Assembly (NCBI GenBank): GCA_016292045.1
Contig: JAEEZX010000002.1
Coordinates: 1 to 56,271 of the forward strand
DNA from: Bacteroidaceae bacterium
GTDB taxonomy: Bacteria; Bacteroidota; Bacteroidia; Bacteroidales; Bacteroidaceae
Direction of reading: 5' to 3'
Length of the DNA: 56,271 nt
The position numbers and the translations under genes are program-made. Positions 32,949 to 42,160 of the stretch are shown here, one piece after another. The stretch's first letter is position 1, and each line of letters opens with the position of its first letter. The notes beneath the pieces are model-generated. The model saw only the letters and a list, made by a program, of their open reading frames with translations, had not been told where the DNA came from and did no database searches.

Positions 32949-35900
32949 ATGAAACACACTTGGATGTTGACAACCGTGGCGGCTGTCTTTTTTTGTATTT
33001 TCTTTTGCGCACGCGTGAGCGCTGCGGAGTGGTGGATAGATGTTACGGATGCCTACATAGTGAATCCCCGCTATGCTACCAACAGCAAGGACGGATGGGA
33101 GATAGAGTACTTCAGGGGCAGCTACAACGTGAACTACAATGCGTCCGAGATGTGGAATGCATTCTTCCGTCTGGGGCAGCACATCGACGGCCTTCCCAAC
33201 GGGCACTACCGCGTGTCGCTCAACGGCTACTACCGTCCTGGAGGCTTTGACAGCAATGCTGCCCGTAACTACAGCGAAGCGACGGCGCAGGTGGATGCCT
33301 ATATGTTTGTCGGTGACGAGCAGAAGTGGCTGAAGAGTGTGTACAGCGAATATACCTCAACGGCTTACAGCGGCGATAATATGCTGTTTTACAACCTGGG
33401 AGGCATACGTTATTACCCCAACACCATGGAGGGCGCCAGCGCCAGATTCGCCCAGAATATGTATCTCAATCAGATGGAGTTTGATGTAACTGATGGTACG
33501 GCCTATATCGGTTTGGGCTGCAACGATGACGGTTGGGGCGGCGTGATTTCCCAGTGCTGGACCATCTGGAGCAACTGGAAGCTGGAGTACTACGGCGAGA
33601 TAACGCCTGTCACATCCATCACCCTCGACAAGACGAGATACACCGTCGAGCGCACGAAATGGCTCGTGATGACTCCGACTGTTCTTCCCGCAAATGCAAC
33701 GATAAAGAATGTGGGCTGGACGAGCAGCAACGAGAATATCTTGGCTGTGGATAAGAACAATTCCGGCTATTTCTACGGCGTGGGTACCGGCACTGTGAGC
33801 GTGAAGTGCTCTGCACAGGACGGCAGCGGAGTGTCCAAGTCCGTCACGGTGACCGTATGGCAGACTAATGTCACGGGTGTGACGCTTAATAAGTCGAGTT
33901 TGGAGTTGGTCAAAGGTTCGGATTTCCAATTGGTGGCAACGGTGTCTCCGTCAAATGCCACTATTAAGGATATTGCGTGGTCGAGCAGTAATTCCGGGGT
34001 GGCCACGGTGGATGAAAACGGCATGGTGAGGGCTGTGGAATCCGGCAGCTGTACCATTACGGCTGCGAGCACGGACGGCAGCGGGAAAAAGTCGGTATGT
34101 CAACTGACGGTGTTCTCGAATCCTCCTACGGCCGACAATCTTATCATCAACGAGATACAGACGCGCAATATCGATATGTTTGTTGACCCGTCGTTCAACT
34201 ACGGCGGATGGATAGAGCTCTACAATCCCACGAATACGGCTGTGGACTTGGGTCGTGTGTATATCTGCGATCCCGTCAGAGGCTACGAGGGGCAGCTGGC
34301 CAACGATTTCGGCGCGATTCCGGCAAAAGGTTATAAGAACGTGTGGTTCGACCACTATGACGGCCAGTATGGCAAACTTGCATACAAGCAGGTGAACTGG
34401 AAGCTGGATGCCGAGGGCGGTACGGTAGCCATCAAGAGCAAGACCGGCGAACTGATTACGCAGCAGAGCTATCCTGCATTGGTAGGACGCACGTCTTACG
34501 CCCGTCAGACCGACGGTACGGGCTCTTTTGCCATCACGGCACAGCCCACTCCGGAGGCAACAAATACGACAAGCACATTTGTCACCAGCCAGATTGCATC
34601 GCCGACCGTGGATTACGCATCCTCTCTGTTCACTTCGCCCTTCACATTCACGGTGTCATACCCGACAGATGCCACTCTTGTCTATACCACCGACGGCAGC
34701 ACTCCCACGCTGACTAACGGTACAAAGAGCACAGGCGGCGGTATGTCGGCAAATGTGGACGGAACGGCAATCTATCGTTTCCGCGTGTTCAAGGACGGTA
34801 TGATTCCCTCCGAAGTGGTGACACGCAGCTGGATTTTCAAGGACAGGGATTATGATTTGCCCTGCGTTATCGTTAATACGGATCCCGACAATCTTTACGA
34901 CAACACCATCGGTATCTATACCCGCGGCACCAACGGACGCAGCGGTAACGGTGTGACCGGTATGGGCAAGGCCAACTGGAATATGGATTGGGACCGCCCC
35001 GTCAACTTCGAGTATATCGACGAGAACAAGGATATCAACTTCTCACAGGAAGTGGATATGTCCATCTCCGGAGGCTGGAGCCGAATGGCGGGTATGGCAA
35101 ACAGTAATCTGCTCTCGTTCAAACTGAAGGCCACCAAGATATACGGCATCAACGAGCTGTCGCAGACGTGGTTCGATGCTAAGCCCTACAATAAGTACAA
35201 GCAGATAATGCTGCGCAACGGCGGTAACGACTTCTACAACAAGAGTCGCTGCAAGGACAATATGCTGGAGCAGATACTCATGCGCTCAGGTCTCTATATA
35301 GATGCCCAGGAGTCGAGCGCGGCTCACGTCTTCCTCAACGGCGAGTTCAAGGGTACGATGAACATACGCGAGGTGACCAACAGACAGTACGGCTACTCCA
35401 ACTACGGTCTCGACACCGACTTGCAGGATGCCTTTGAAATGAGTGTGGATTCCGGATATGTGCAGACAACCGGCGACCGCCTGGCGTTTGAGGAATGGTA
35501 CGAGGAGGCTAAGACGGCATACGACGAAAACAGCTGGAAGCGCATCAAGGAGCTCGTGGACATTGATGAGTTCACCAACTACTTCGCAGCGCAGTTCTAT
35601 ATGGACAACTGGGACTGGCCTCACAACAATCTGAAGGGCTTCCGCGATATGAGCGACGGAGGTAAGTTCCATTTCGTCGTCTTCGATCTGGACAACTGCT
35701 ACGACCGCACATTCAATCCCTTCACCGACTTTGCCAACCAGCGTTACTATACGTTCTATCCTATATATCGCGAGGACGGTTCCTCTTACAATATCACTGA
35801 GGAGGTCGAGTTGGTGACAATTTTCATCAACATGCTGCAGAACGACGAGTTCAAGAAGAAGTTCATCGATGCCTTCTGTGTCATCGCCGGCAGTGTGTTC

Positions 35901-37700
35901 GAACCTGAGCGCTGTGCCGAGATTGTGGAGGAGATACGCCAGAAGATGTACTACTACATGAGTTGGGAAAACAGTCAGGGATATGTCAACAGTCATGCGG
36001 CAATCCTGACGAATGCCATTACGAGTTCCCTGCAGACGAATCAGGTCAACTATATGGCAAACTATATGTCTGCTAAGAATCCTCTCACGGCATCCGTACG
36101 GAGCAATATAGATTACGCCCAGCTCAATGTGAACGATATGCCTGTGCCCACGGGTAAGTTCTCCGGTCGTCTCTATTATCCCATCACGCTGAAAGCTATG
36201 GCTCCCGGCGGTTATAAGTTTGTGGGGTGGAGAGAAGGCGGAAGTCCCTCCTCGCAGACGTTATTCCCGATGAACTCCACGTGGCAGTACTACGATCAGG
36301 GCGATCTGACATCTACCGACTGGAAGACTACCGGCAATCAGGTCAGCTGGAGTACGGGCGACGGACTCTTCGGTTTCCACACCCGTGAGGACGGTGCCGT
36401 CATAGTGACAACCATCGACGGAGGTCCTGCCGGCAACAAGCGTCCCACATACTACTTCCGCAAGACATTCAATCTGGATGCAACTCCCGTTTCGGACGAT
36501 GTCTTCGTTTTGACAATTAATTTCGACGACGGATACATCATCCATGTGAACGGTCAGGAAGTTGCCACTAAGCGTCTTCCCAGCGGTGCCGGTTACAACG
36601 ACTATGCAGATGCCTACGGTTCCGACCCCTACGATACAGACTATCTGGAGATACCCCGTTCTTATTTCAAGAAGGGTGAGAATGTGATAGCCATCGAAGT
36701 GCATAATCAGAGTGCAACGTCCAGTGATATCTATTTCGATGCATCGCTCACTGTGAATTACGGCAGCGGCGGCGGTGGCGGCGGCACGTATGTCAGCACG
36801 GATCCCGAGTATGAACTTGAGGCCGGCGGCAGCTATTCTCTCACAGCTGTTTGGGAACCCATGAGCGACGAGGAGAGGAGACAGGAGGGTGTTGCCACAA
36901 CACCTATCGTCATCAACGAGATAAGTGCAGGAAACAGCGTTTATATCAACGACTTCTACAAGAAGGACGACTGGATTGAGCTATACAACACCACCGATGA
37001 GGATATCGACCTCAAAGGACTCTATCTGACCGACCGTCGCGATAATCCTGCCAAGTGGGCTGTCACGGCCGCCACGAAGAGCGATCCTACGGTGCTCTCG
37101 AAGGCTTCGACAATCATTCCTGCTCACGGATACAAGATTATATGGTGCGGCGACCGCTACAAGAAAGTGACGGCAGAGAATACGCAGCTCCACTCCAACT
37201 TCAAGCTCTCCAATGCAGAGGATGAGGAGCGCTACGTGGCTATCGGTAAGTACAACACCGCGACGGGCAAGTACGAGTGGGTGGATTCTCTCTCTTACTG
37301 CGTGATGAACGGCGACCAGACGGTGGGACGCTTCCCGGATGCATCGCTGGACTGCTATCTCATGACGCTGCCCACTATCGATAAGCAGAATGTGCTGACG
37401 TCGTATGCACAGGAATACCATCCCGAGCCCACCGGCATATCTTCTCCGAGAGCTTCGATGGCTTCTCGTGACGGTGGTTTGAGTATCCGCTACTACGGAG
37501 GAAAGCTCTATGTCAGCAGCGAGAATGCCGATGAAGTTACTGTGAGCATCTACAACATGAGCGGTGCCCTCCTGAGTCGCAGCGATGTGCGCGTGAGCGG
37601 CGGCAGTGCTGTGGTTAATGTCGGCGGACTCGGCGCAGGTCTTTATGTGGCCCGTGCTACGGCAGACGGTGAGGAATGCGGTACGAAGTTCCTGAAATAG
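32949..37700 (+). CDS. large secreted CotH-kinase-domain protein with Ig-like and lamin-tail domains
   Basis: A 1583-residue exported protein (signal peptide to about residue 26, CARVSAAEW). Domains in order: an N-terminal beta domain (about 27-215); two bacterial Ig-like (BIG2) domains (about 216-390, each with ATIKxxxWSSSN); a lamin-tail domain (about 393-540, NLIINEIQ and GWIELYNPT); a chitobiase-like beta unit (about 550-610, YTTDGSTPTL); a CotH kinase domain (about 632-1040) with MDNWDWPHNNLKGF and VVFDLDNCYDRTF, the likely catalytic and metal-binding segments; a galactose-binding-like sandwich (about 1100-1275); a second lamin-tail domain (about 1316-1470, IVINEIS, DWIELYNTT); and a type IX sorting-like end (about 1505-1583, NGLxAGLYVARA-type). 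CotH domains are atypical kinases that phosphorylate secreted proteins. The substrate is unknown. No -7 element is seen between the tRNA and this gene. Confidence 0.85.
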   Translation: MKHTWMLTTVAAVFFCIFFCARVSAAEWWIDVTDAYIVNPRYATNSKDGWEIEYFRGSYNVNYNASEMWNAFFRLGQHIDGLPNGHYRVSLNGYYRPGGFDSNAARNYSEATAQVDAYMFVGDEQKWLKSVYSEYTSTAYSGDNMLFYNLGGIRYYPNTMEGASARFAQNMYLNQMEFDVTDGTAYIGLGCNDDGWGGVISQCWTIWSNWKLEYYGEITPVTSITLDKTRYTVERTKWLVMTPTVLPANATIKNVGWTSSNENILAVDKNNSGYFYGVGTGTVSVKCSAQDGSGVSKSVTVTVWQTNVTGVTLNKSSLELVKGSDFQLVATVSPSNATIKDIAWSSSNSGVATVDENGMVRAVESGSCTITAASTDGSGKKSVCQLTVFSNPPTADNLIINEIQTRNIDMFVDPSFNYGGWIELYNPTNTAVDLGRVYICDPVRGYEGQLANDFGAIPAKGYKNVWFDHYDGQYGKLAYKQVNWKLDAEGGTVAIKSKTGELITQQSYPALVGRTSYARQTDGTGSFAITAQPTPEATNTTSTFVTSQIASPTVDYASSLFTSPFTFTVSYPTDATLVYTTDGSTPTLTNGTKSTGGGMSANVDGTAIYRFRVFKDGMIPSEVVTRSWIFKDRDYDLPCVIVNTDPDNLYDNTIGIYTRGTNGRSGNGVTGMGKANWNMDWDRPVNFEYIDENKDINFSQEVDMSISGGWSRMAGMANSNLLSFKLKATKIYGINELSQTWFDAKPYNKYKQIMLRNGGNDFYNKSRCKDNMLEQILMRSGLYIDAQESSAAHVFLNGEFKGTMNIREVTNRQYGYSNYGLDTDLQDAFEMSVDSGYVQTTGDRLAFEEWYEEAKTAYDENSWKRIKELVDIDEFTNYFAAQFYMDNWDWPHNNLKGFRDMSDGGKFHFVVFDLDNCYDRTFNPFTDFANQRYYTFYPIYREDGSSYNITEEVELVTIFINMLQNDEFKKKFIDAFCVIAGSVFEPERCAEIVEEIRQKMYYYMSWENSQGYVNSHAAILTNAITSSLQTNQVNYMANYMSAKNPLTASVRSNIDYAQLNVNDMPVPTGKFSGRLYYPITLKAMAPGGYKFVGWREGGSPSSQTLFPMNSTWQYYDQGDLTSTDWKTTGNQVSWSTGDGLFGFHTREDGAVIVTTIDGGPAGNKRPTYYFRKTFNLDATPVSDDVFVLTINFDDGYIIHVNGQEVATKRLPSGAGYNDYADAYGSDPYDTDYLEIPRSYFKKGENVIAIEVHNQSATSSDIYFDASLTVNYGSGGGGGGTYVSTDPEYELEAGGSYSLTAVWEPMSDEERRQEGVATTPIVINEISAGNSVYINDFYKKDDWIELYNTTDEDIDLKGLYLTDRRDNPAKWAVTAATKSDPTVLSKASTIIPAHGYKIIWCGDRYKKVTAENTQLHSNFKLSNAEDEERYVAIGKYNTATGKYEWVDSLSYCVMNGDQTVGRFPDASLDCYLMTLPTIDKQNVLTSYAQEYHPEPTGISSPRASMASRDGGLSIRYYGGKLYVSSENADEVTVSIYNMSGALLSRSDVRVSGGSAVVNVGGLGAGLYVARATADGEECGTKFLK

Positions 37701-37744
37701 TAGTAAGAAATAGTAGTTTGTTTAGAAAATAAGGTAAAAGAATA

Positions 37745-39091
37745 ATGTTTGAAAATCTTAGCGAGCGTCTTGAGCGCTCATGGAAGATATTAAAAGGTGA
37801 AGGAAAAATCACTGAAATCAATGTCGCGGAGACATTGAAGGATGTGCGTCGTGCCCTCCTCGATGCCGATGTCAACTACAAAGTGGCGAAGACCTTCACC
37901 GACCAGGTGAAGCAGAAAGCTCTGGGACAGAATGTGCTCACAGCCGTCAAGCCTCATCAGTTGCTCGTGAAGATTGTGCACGACGAACTGGCCCTCCTGA
38001 TGGGCGGCGAGCAGTCGGATCTCATCCTCCCTGGACGTGTGGGGCAGCCCTCTGTCATTCTGATGGCAGGTCTCAACGGTTCCGGTAAAACGACGTTCTC
38101 CGGCAAACTGGCAAAGATGCTTCGCGACAAGCGCAGCAAGCGACCCCTGCTTGCAGCCTGTGACACATTCCGTCCTGCGGCAATGGAGCAGTTGAGAGTG
38201 TTGGGTGAGCAAATCGATATTCCTGTGTATATGGAGGAGGGCGCAACAGATCCCGTTGCCGTAGCTCTTAACGCCATTCAGGAAGCAAAGGCAAAGGCTT
38301 ACGATGTTGTCATCATCGATACTGCCGGTCGTCTGGCTGTTGATGAGGAACTCATGCAGCAGATACAGGATATCCGTGATGCCGTTCAGCCCCACGAGAT
38401 ACTCTTTGTGGTGGATGCGATGACGGGTCAGGATGCTGTCAACACGGCAAAGGAATTCAACGAGCGTCTCAACTACACGGGCGTGATTCTCACGAAGCTC
38501 GACGGCGATACACGCGGCGGTGCGGCTCTCTCTATCCGTACTGTGGTGGACAAACCCATCAAGTTTATCGGTACGGGCGAGAAGATGGAGGCCATCGATG
38601 TCTTCTATCCCAACCGTATGGCCGACCGCATTCTGGGCATGGGCGATGTGGTGTCGCTCGTAGAGAGGGCTCAGGAGCAGTTCGATGAGAAAGAAGCACG
38701 TCGTCTGGAGGAGCGCATCAAGAAGAATAAGTTCGACTTCGACGACTTCTACAAGCAGATACAGACCATCAAGAAGATGGGTAATATCAAGGATCTCGCT
38801 TCCATGATTCCGGGTGTGGGCAAAGCCCTCAAGGATGTCGATATCGATGACAATGCTTTCAAGAGTATAGAGGCAATCATTCAGTCGATGACACCGAAAG
38901 AGAGGCAGCATCCCGAATGCCTCAACACTTCTCGTAAGATGCGTATTGCCAAGGGTTCCGGCACAAAACTGGAGGAGGTGAACAGGCTTATCAAGCAGTT
39001 CGACCAGACCCGTAAGGTGATGAAGATGGCCACTAATCCTGCTGCGATGGCACAGATGGCACGCGCGATGAAGGGTCGTCCTGGATTTTAG
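37745..39091 (+). CDS. ffh: signal recognition particle protein
   Basis: A 448-residue SRP GTPase. N domain (1-95), G domain with GLNGSGKTTFSGKLA (P-loop), DTFRPAAMEQLR, DTAGRLAVDEELM, TKLDGDTRGGAAL and GTGEKMEAID, then the Met-rich M domain (about 300-448, PGVGKALKDVDI, SRKMRIAKGSGTKLEEVN) that binds SRP RNA and signal sequences. It guides membrane and exported proteins to FtsY and SecYEG. It lies 44 bp after the CotH gene and 39 bp before folD. No SRP RNA gene is seen in the window. Confidence 0.97.
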   Translation: MFENLSERLERSWKILKGEGKITEINVAETLKDVRRALLDADVNYKVAKTFTDQVKQKALGQNVLTAVKPHQLLVKIVHDELALLMGGEQSDLILPGRVGQPSVILMAGLNGSGKTTFSGKLAKMLRDKRSKRPLLAACDTFRPAAMEQLRVLGEQIDIPVYMEEGATDPVAVALNAIQEAKAKAYDVVIIDTAGRLAVDEELMQQIQDIRDAVQPHEILFVVDAMTGQDAVNTAKEFNERLNYTGVILTKLDGDTRGGAALSIRTVVDKPIKFIGTGEKMEAIDVFYPNRMADRILGMGDVVSLVERAQEQFDEKEARRLEERIKKNKFDFDDFYKQIQTIKKMGNIKDLASMIPGVGKALKDVDIDDNAFKSIEAIIQSMTPKERQHPECLNTSRKMRIAKGSGTKLEEVNRLIKQFDQTRKVMKMATNPAAMAQMARAMKGRPGF

Positions 39092-39124
39092 TTTAAAGTT
39101 ATTTGTTTAGAGTTTAGAGTAAAG
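39090..39124. repeat. heptamer array, 5 copies
   Basis: AGTTTAA, AGTTATT, TGTTTAG, AGTTTAG, AGTAAAG fill the gap between ffh and folD and include the last bases of the ffh stop codon (39089-39091). Confidence 0.65.
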
Positions 39125-39130
39125 ATATAA

Positions 39131-40009
39131 ATGAATCTGATTGACGGAAAAGCCACTGCCGCTGCGATAAAAGCGGAAATCAAGGCGGAAGTGGAGGATA
39201 TAGTGAGTAAAGGAGGCAAGCGCCCCCATCTGGCAGCAGTACTTGTGGGCCACGATGGCGGAAGCGAGACCTATGTAAAGAATAAGGTGTTGGCGTGCGA
39301 GGCATGCGGTTTCCGCAGCACACTCTTGCGCTATGAGGACGATATCACAGAGGAGGCTCTTCTCGATGTTGTGCGCCAACTGAATGAAGATGAAGACATT
39401 GACGGTTTTATCGTGCAGTTACCTCTTCCTCGTCACATTTCCGAGCAGAAGGTGACTGAGGCTATTGACTATCGTAAGGATGTGGATGGATTCCATCCTG
39501 TCAACGTGGGTCGTATGGCGATAGGACTGCCGTGTTTCATTTCTGCCACACCGTTGGGAATTCTCACGCTGTTGCAGCGCTACAATATCCCGACGAGCGG
39601 CAAGAAGGTAGCAGTACTCGGACGCTCCAACATCGTAGGCAAACCTATGGCTCAGCTTATGATGCAGAAGCAGTACGGTGACTCCACTGTGACAGTATTG
39701 CATTCTCATTCTGCCAATCTCAAAGAGGAATGTGCTCAAGCAGATATCGTAATAGCAGCAATAGGTCGTCCTGCTTTTGTCACTGCCGACATGGTGAAGG
39801 AAGGTGCTGTAGTTATAGATGTAGGCACCACCCGCGTGCCCGACGCTACCAGGAAGAGCGGCTTCCGTCTGCAAGGTGATGTCGACTTTGATGCTGTTGC
39901 TCCCAAGTGCTCTTATATCACACCGGTGCCCGGTGGAGTAGGTCCGATGACAATCTGCATGCTCATGCTCAATACACTTGCTGCGGGCAAAAAGCAGATT
40001 TATTCATAA
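39131..40009 (+). CDS. folD: methylenetetrahydrofolate dehydrogenase / methenyl-THF cyclohydrolase
   Basis: A 292-residue bifunctional enzyme of one-carbon metabolism. Motifs: [18 protein letters not shown] with the catalytic Lys, [41 protein letters not shown] (NADP site), and the end [16 protein letters not shown]. Full length and cytoplasmic. It follows ffh after 39 bp and precedes the tRNA-His gene, which has its own promoter. Confidence 0.97.
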   Translation: MNLIDGKATAAAIKAEIKAEVEDIVSKGGKRPHLAAVLVGHDGGSETYVKNKVLACEACGFRSTLLRYEDDITEEALLDVVRQLNEDEDIDGFIVQLPLPRHISEQKVTEAIDYRKDVDGFHPVNVGRMAIGLPCFISATPLGILTLLQRYNIPTSGKKVAVLGRSNIVGKPMAQLMMQKQYGDSTVTVLHSHSANLKEECAQADIVIAAIGRPAFVTADMVKEGAVVIDVGTTRVPDATRKSGFRLQGDVDFDAVAPKCSYITPVPGGVGPMTICMLMLNTLAAGKKQIYS

Positions 40010-40024
40010 AAAAGTGACGATTTA

Positions 40025-40056
40025 TTTGGTGGTATCAAGAAAAAGCCATACCTTTG
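40025..40056 (+). promoter_or_regulatory. promoter of tRNA-His
   Basis: TTTG (40025-40028), 20-bp spacer and TACCTTTG (40049-40056): full consensus, 29 bp before the tRNA. Confidence 0.85.
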
Positions 40057-40085
40057 CGGCGGTTTTTTGAAAGAACCACCAACAT

Positions 40086-40163
40086 GGTGTCTATAGTTCA
40101 GTTGGTTAGAGCGTCAGATTGTGGTTCTGAATGTCGTGGGTTCGAGTCCCACTAGACACCCCA
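40086..40163 (+). tRNA. tRNA-His(GTG)
   Basis: A complete cloverleaf with the extra 5' G (G-1 at 40086) opposite C73, a GTGTCTA/TAGACAC acceptor stem, anticodon GTG in the loop TTGTGGT, a canonical T-loop (TTCGAGT) and an encoded CCA at 40161-40163. The G-1 confirms histidine identity. Confidence 0.96.
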
Positions 40164-40167
40164 GGAA

Positions 40168-40204
40168 AAATGCCCTTGTATCTCGCAAGGGCATTTCTTT
40201 TTTC
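40168..40204. terminator. bidirectional intrinsic terminator
   Basis: AAATGCCCTTG (40168-40178) and CAAGGGCATTT (40186-40196) pair perfectly around a 7-base loop, with T-rich sequence on the plus side and A-rich on the other. It serves tRNA-His and the convergent minus-strand operon ending at 40238. Confidence 0.88.
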
Positions 40205-40237
40205 TGATTAATCAGAATGTGTGTTTTATGGGTATGT

Positions 40238-40666
40238 TTATTCTGTAAATCCTCCTTGCGGACTTTCCTGTACACGTGGTATTCTGGGACGTCTTGCACG
40301 CTGGCGTCGTTCTTGCTGCATTTTCTCGTATGCGGCATACTGCTTTTCATCAAGAATGAGTTTCAGGGCATCAGTGACAACATTCTCTCGCTGCATCATC
40401 TTCTCCCTGTCCATTCTGGGGCGCTCTCCCTGTGGAGCATTTGCCATTATAGAATCGCGTTCAGCCTTGCTCTCTTGTGCACGCCAAAGATAGATGGCAT
40501 AAATCTGTTCGTATTGCTGATCGGTGATGTTTTCTATCTTTTCGCGCAGTTCCATCGCCTGTCTCGTTGCTACTTCCTCAGGAGAAAATTCTCTGCGGGG
40601 ACGATTCTGGGCATTAATAGAGAGACTCAAAGTTAGTGCTGCAAGTAAGATAAATAGATGTTTCAT
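40238..40666 (-). CDS. small secreted Spy/DUF4890-like protein
   Basis: A 142-residue exported protein: signal peptide MKHLFILLAALTLSLSINAQ, then a highly charged helical body. It contains TRQAMELREKIENITDQQYEQIYAIYL and DALKLILDEKQYAAYEKMQQERR as two antiparallel-type helices with the L-T-x-x-Q / L-x-x-x-Q-x-x-x-Y pattern of periplasmic Spy-like and DUF4890 proteins. These may act as chaperones or metal-stress proteins. It starts 4 bp inside the end of the symporter gene and is probably translated with it. Function uncertain. Confidence 0.7.
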   Translation of the reverse strand: MKHLFILLAALTLSLSINAQNRPRREFSPEEVATRQAMELREKIENITDQQYEQIYAIYLWRAQESKAERDSIMANAPQGERPRMDREKMMQRENVVTDALKLILDEKQYAAYEKMQQERRQRARRPRIPRVQESPQGGFTE

Positions 40667-42039
40667 AATTGTGCTTGTTTGATTGAATTCTGCCTATTAG
40701 ACAGACGAGAATGTATAAGGTTTAAAATATGTGCTATGAAAATACTGACACCGAGTCCGATTGCTCCGTATAAGAAAAAACTGAGGGGCGTGAAGATCCA
40801 TACGAGAAATACGACACTCTCTCCGGCAATAAACCCTGTCATAGCCTCTCGTGCATTTATTCGTGGCATGAAGACGGCCATGAAGAAGAGACTGCCAAGC
40901 CCCGAGGTGAGAAGCCCGAGTGTAGTGTTGAAATAGTCGAGTAGGGAAGTGATGTGCCACGTACTCATCATAAGTGCCACAGTGAGGCCGAACAGTCCTC
41001 CTGTGATGCTTGTGATGCGGGCGGAAAAGAGTAGTTTGCTGTCGGATATGTCAGGTCGTAGGCGCTTGACGAAATCCACGTTGAATGCCGTTGCCAGAGA
41101 GTTGATACACGAAGAGACCGTACTCATCGTAGCTGCTGCAAGAGCCAGCATCAGAAGCACACTGATGCCTGTTGGGAGCTGATGTACAATAAAATAAGGA
41201 AACACAGCATCGATTTCCAGCAGCGGCAGATGGCGAGTTGAATAGAAAGTATAGAGACCTGTACCTATCGCATAGAACAGAATGGAGGAAATGATATACA
41301 GCCACGCATTTATCCATAAACTGTGACTGCTGGTTTTGACGTTGCGAGTGGAGATATAGCGCTGTATGACGGTTTGGTCGCTGGTATAAGATATAAGGTT
41401 GGACGCAAGTCCTCCGATGAGAATCACCCACCACGTGGCTTTTGTGGCTGTCATATCCCAATCCACAAGACGCAGTTTATCCGCGGCCAGCGACATATTA
41501 ACGAACCCTGAGAAACCTCCTTGTGTGCTCGTTATAAGATATATGACAGAAAATAAGGCTCCGACAATGATGATTCCGCCCTGAATGACATCGCCCCATA
41601 CTACAGCTCGCAATCCGCCGATAGTGCTGTATATAATGGTTATAATAGCTACGATGATAATGCTAGAATGTAAATCCCATCCTCCCACACGACTCAAAGC
41701 TAACGCGGGGAGGTAGAGTACAAGAGCGATGCGTACCACCATATACAGACAGAACAGTGCGGAGGCGGTCATTCGTACAAGTGGTGAGAAGCGGCGTTCG
41801 AGAAGTTCGTAGGCGGATGCGCAACCGCTTTGATGAAAATAGGGTAGGTAACGATGCACTACAAGTGGTATCACGAGCGGTATGGTGAAGAGCATGGGAT
41901 AATATGTCCAGTTGCTCGCAAATGCTTTTGCAGGAATGGAGAGATACGTCACAGAGGATATTATTGTGGCGTAGATGCTGACGGCTGCAGCCCACGAGGG
42001 AATGCGTCCCGATGCCCTGAAAAAATCGTCTGTCTTCAT
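40663..42039 (-). CDS. sodium:solute symporter (SSS family), short N-terminus
   Basis: A 458-residue membrane protein of the SSS family. It begins MKTDDFFRASGRIPSWAAAV, i.e. at the loop before the second helix of the usual protein, and the next segment TIISSVTYLSIPAKAFA is the broken substrate-binding helix of the LeuT core. The later sequences IYSTIGGLRAVVWGDVIQG and SYTSDQTVIQRYIST are typical. About 12 helices remain, so the LeuT-fold core is whole while the first family helix is missing. A -7 element 13 bp before the ATG shows that this is the true start. Substrate may be a sugar, sialic acid or other organic anion; not decidable. Co-transcribed with the small secreted protein. Confidence 0.85.
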   Translation of the reverse strand: MKTDDFFRASGRIPSWAAAVSIYATIISSVTYLSIPAKAFASNWTYYPMLFTIPLVIPLVVHRYLPYFHQSGCASAYELLERRFSPLVRMTASALFCLYMVVRIALVLYLPALALSRVGGWDLHSSIIIVAIITIIYSTIGGLRAVVWGDVIQGGIIIVGALFSVIYLITSTQGGFSGFVNMSLAADKLRLVDWDMTATKATWWVILIGGLASNLISYTSDQTVIQRYISTRNVKTSSHSLWINAWLYIISSILFYAIGTGLYTFYSTRHLPLLEIDAVFPYFIVHQLPTGISVLLMLALAAATMSTVSSCINSLATAFNVDFVKRLRPDISDSKLLFSARITSITGGLFGLTVALMMSTWHITSLLDYFNTTLGLLTSGLGSLFFMAVFMPRINAREAMTGFIAGESVVFLVWIFTPLSFFLYGAIGLGVSIFIAHILNLIHSRLSNRQNSIKQAQL

Positions 42040-42052
42040 CGTAAATGTACTG

Positions 42053-42060
42053 CAAAGATA
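42053..42060 (-). promoter_or_regulatory. -7 element of the symporter operon
   Basis: CAAAGATA on the plus strand reads TATCTTTG on the minus strand, 13 bp before ATG 42039. Confidence 0.7.
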
Positions 42061-42145
42061 CTGATTTTCTCGGAAAAGAGGGTAACATATTTAGGATAAA
42101 GAATATTATTTTGCTTGTGTTGTGGACAATATCGTGGAAATGTCG

Positions 42146-42153
42146 TATCTTTG
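42146..42153 (+). promoter_or_regulatory. -7 element of the ABC-F gene
   Basis: TATCTTTG, only 7 bases before ATG 42161. The in-frame ATG at 42122 lies upstream of it and cannot be on the transcript. A TTG at 42120-42122 with a 23-bp spacer is a weak -33. Confidence 0.75.
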
Positions 42154-42160
42154 CGCGAGT

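Noticed and set aside
37688..37715. Two-copy 13-bp repeat (GAAATAGTAGT-type) after the CotH gene
   Set aside because: Only two copies; too weak to list as an array.
42122..42160. Alternative ABC-F start at 42122
   Set aside because: It lies upstream of the -7 element at 42146-42153, so it is not on the transcript.
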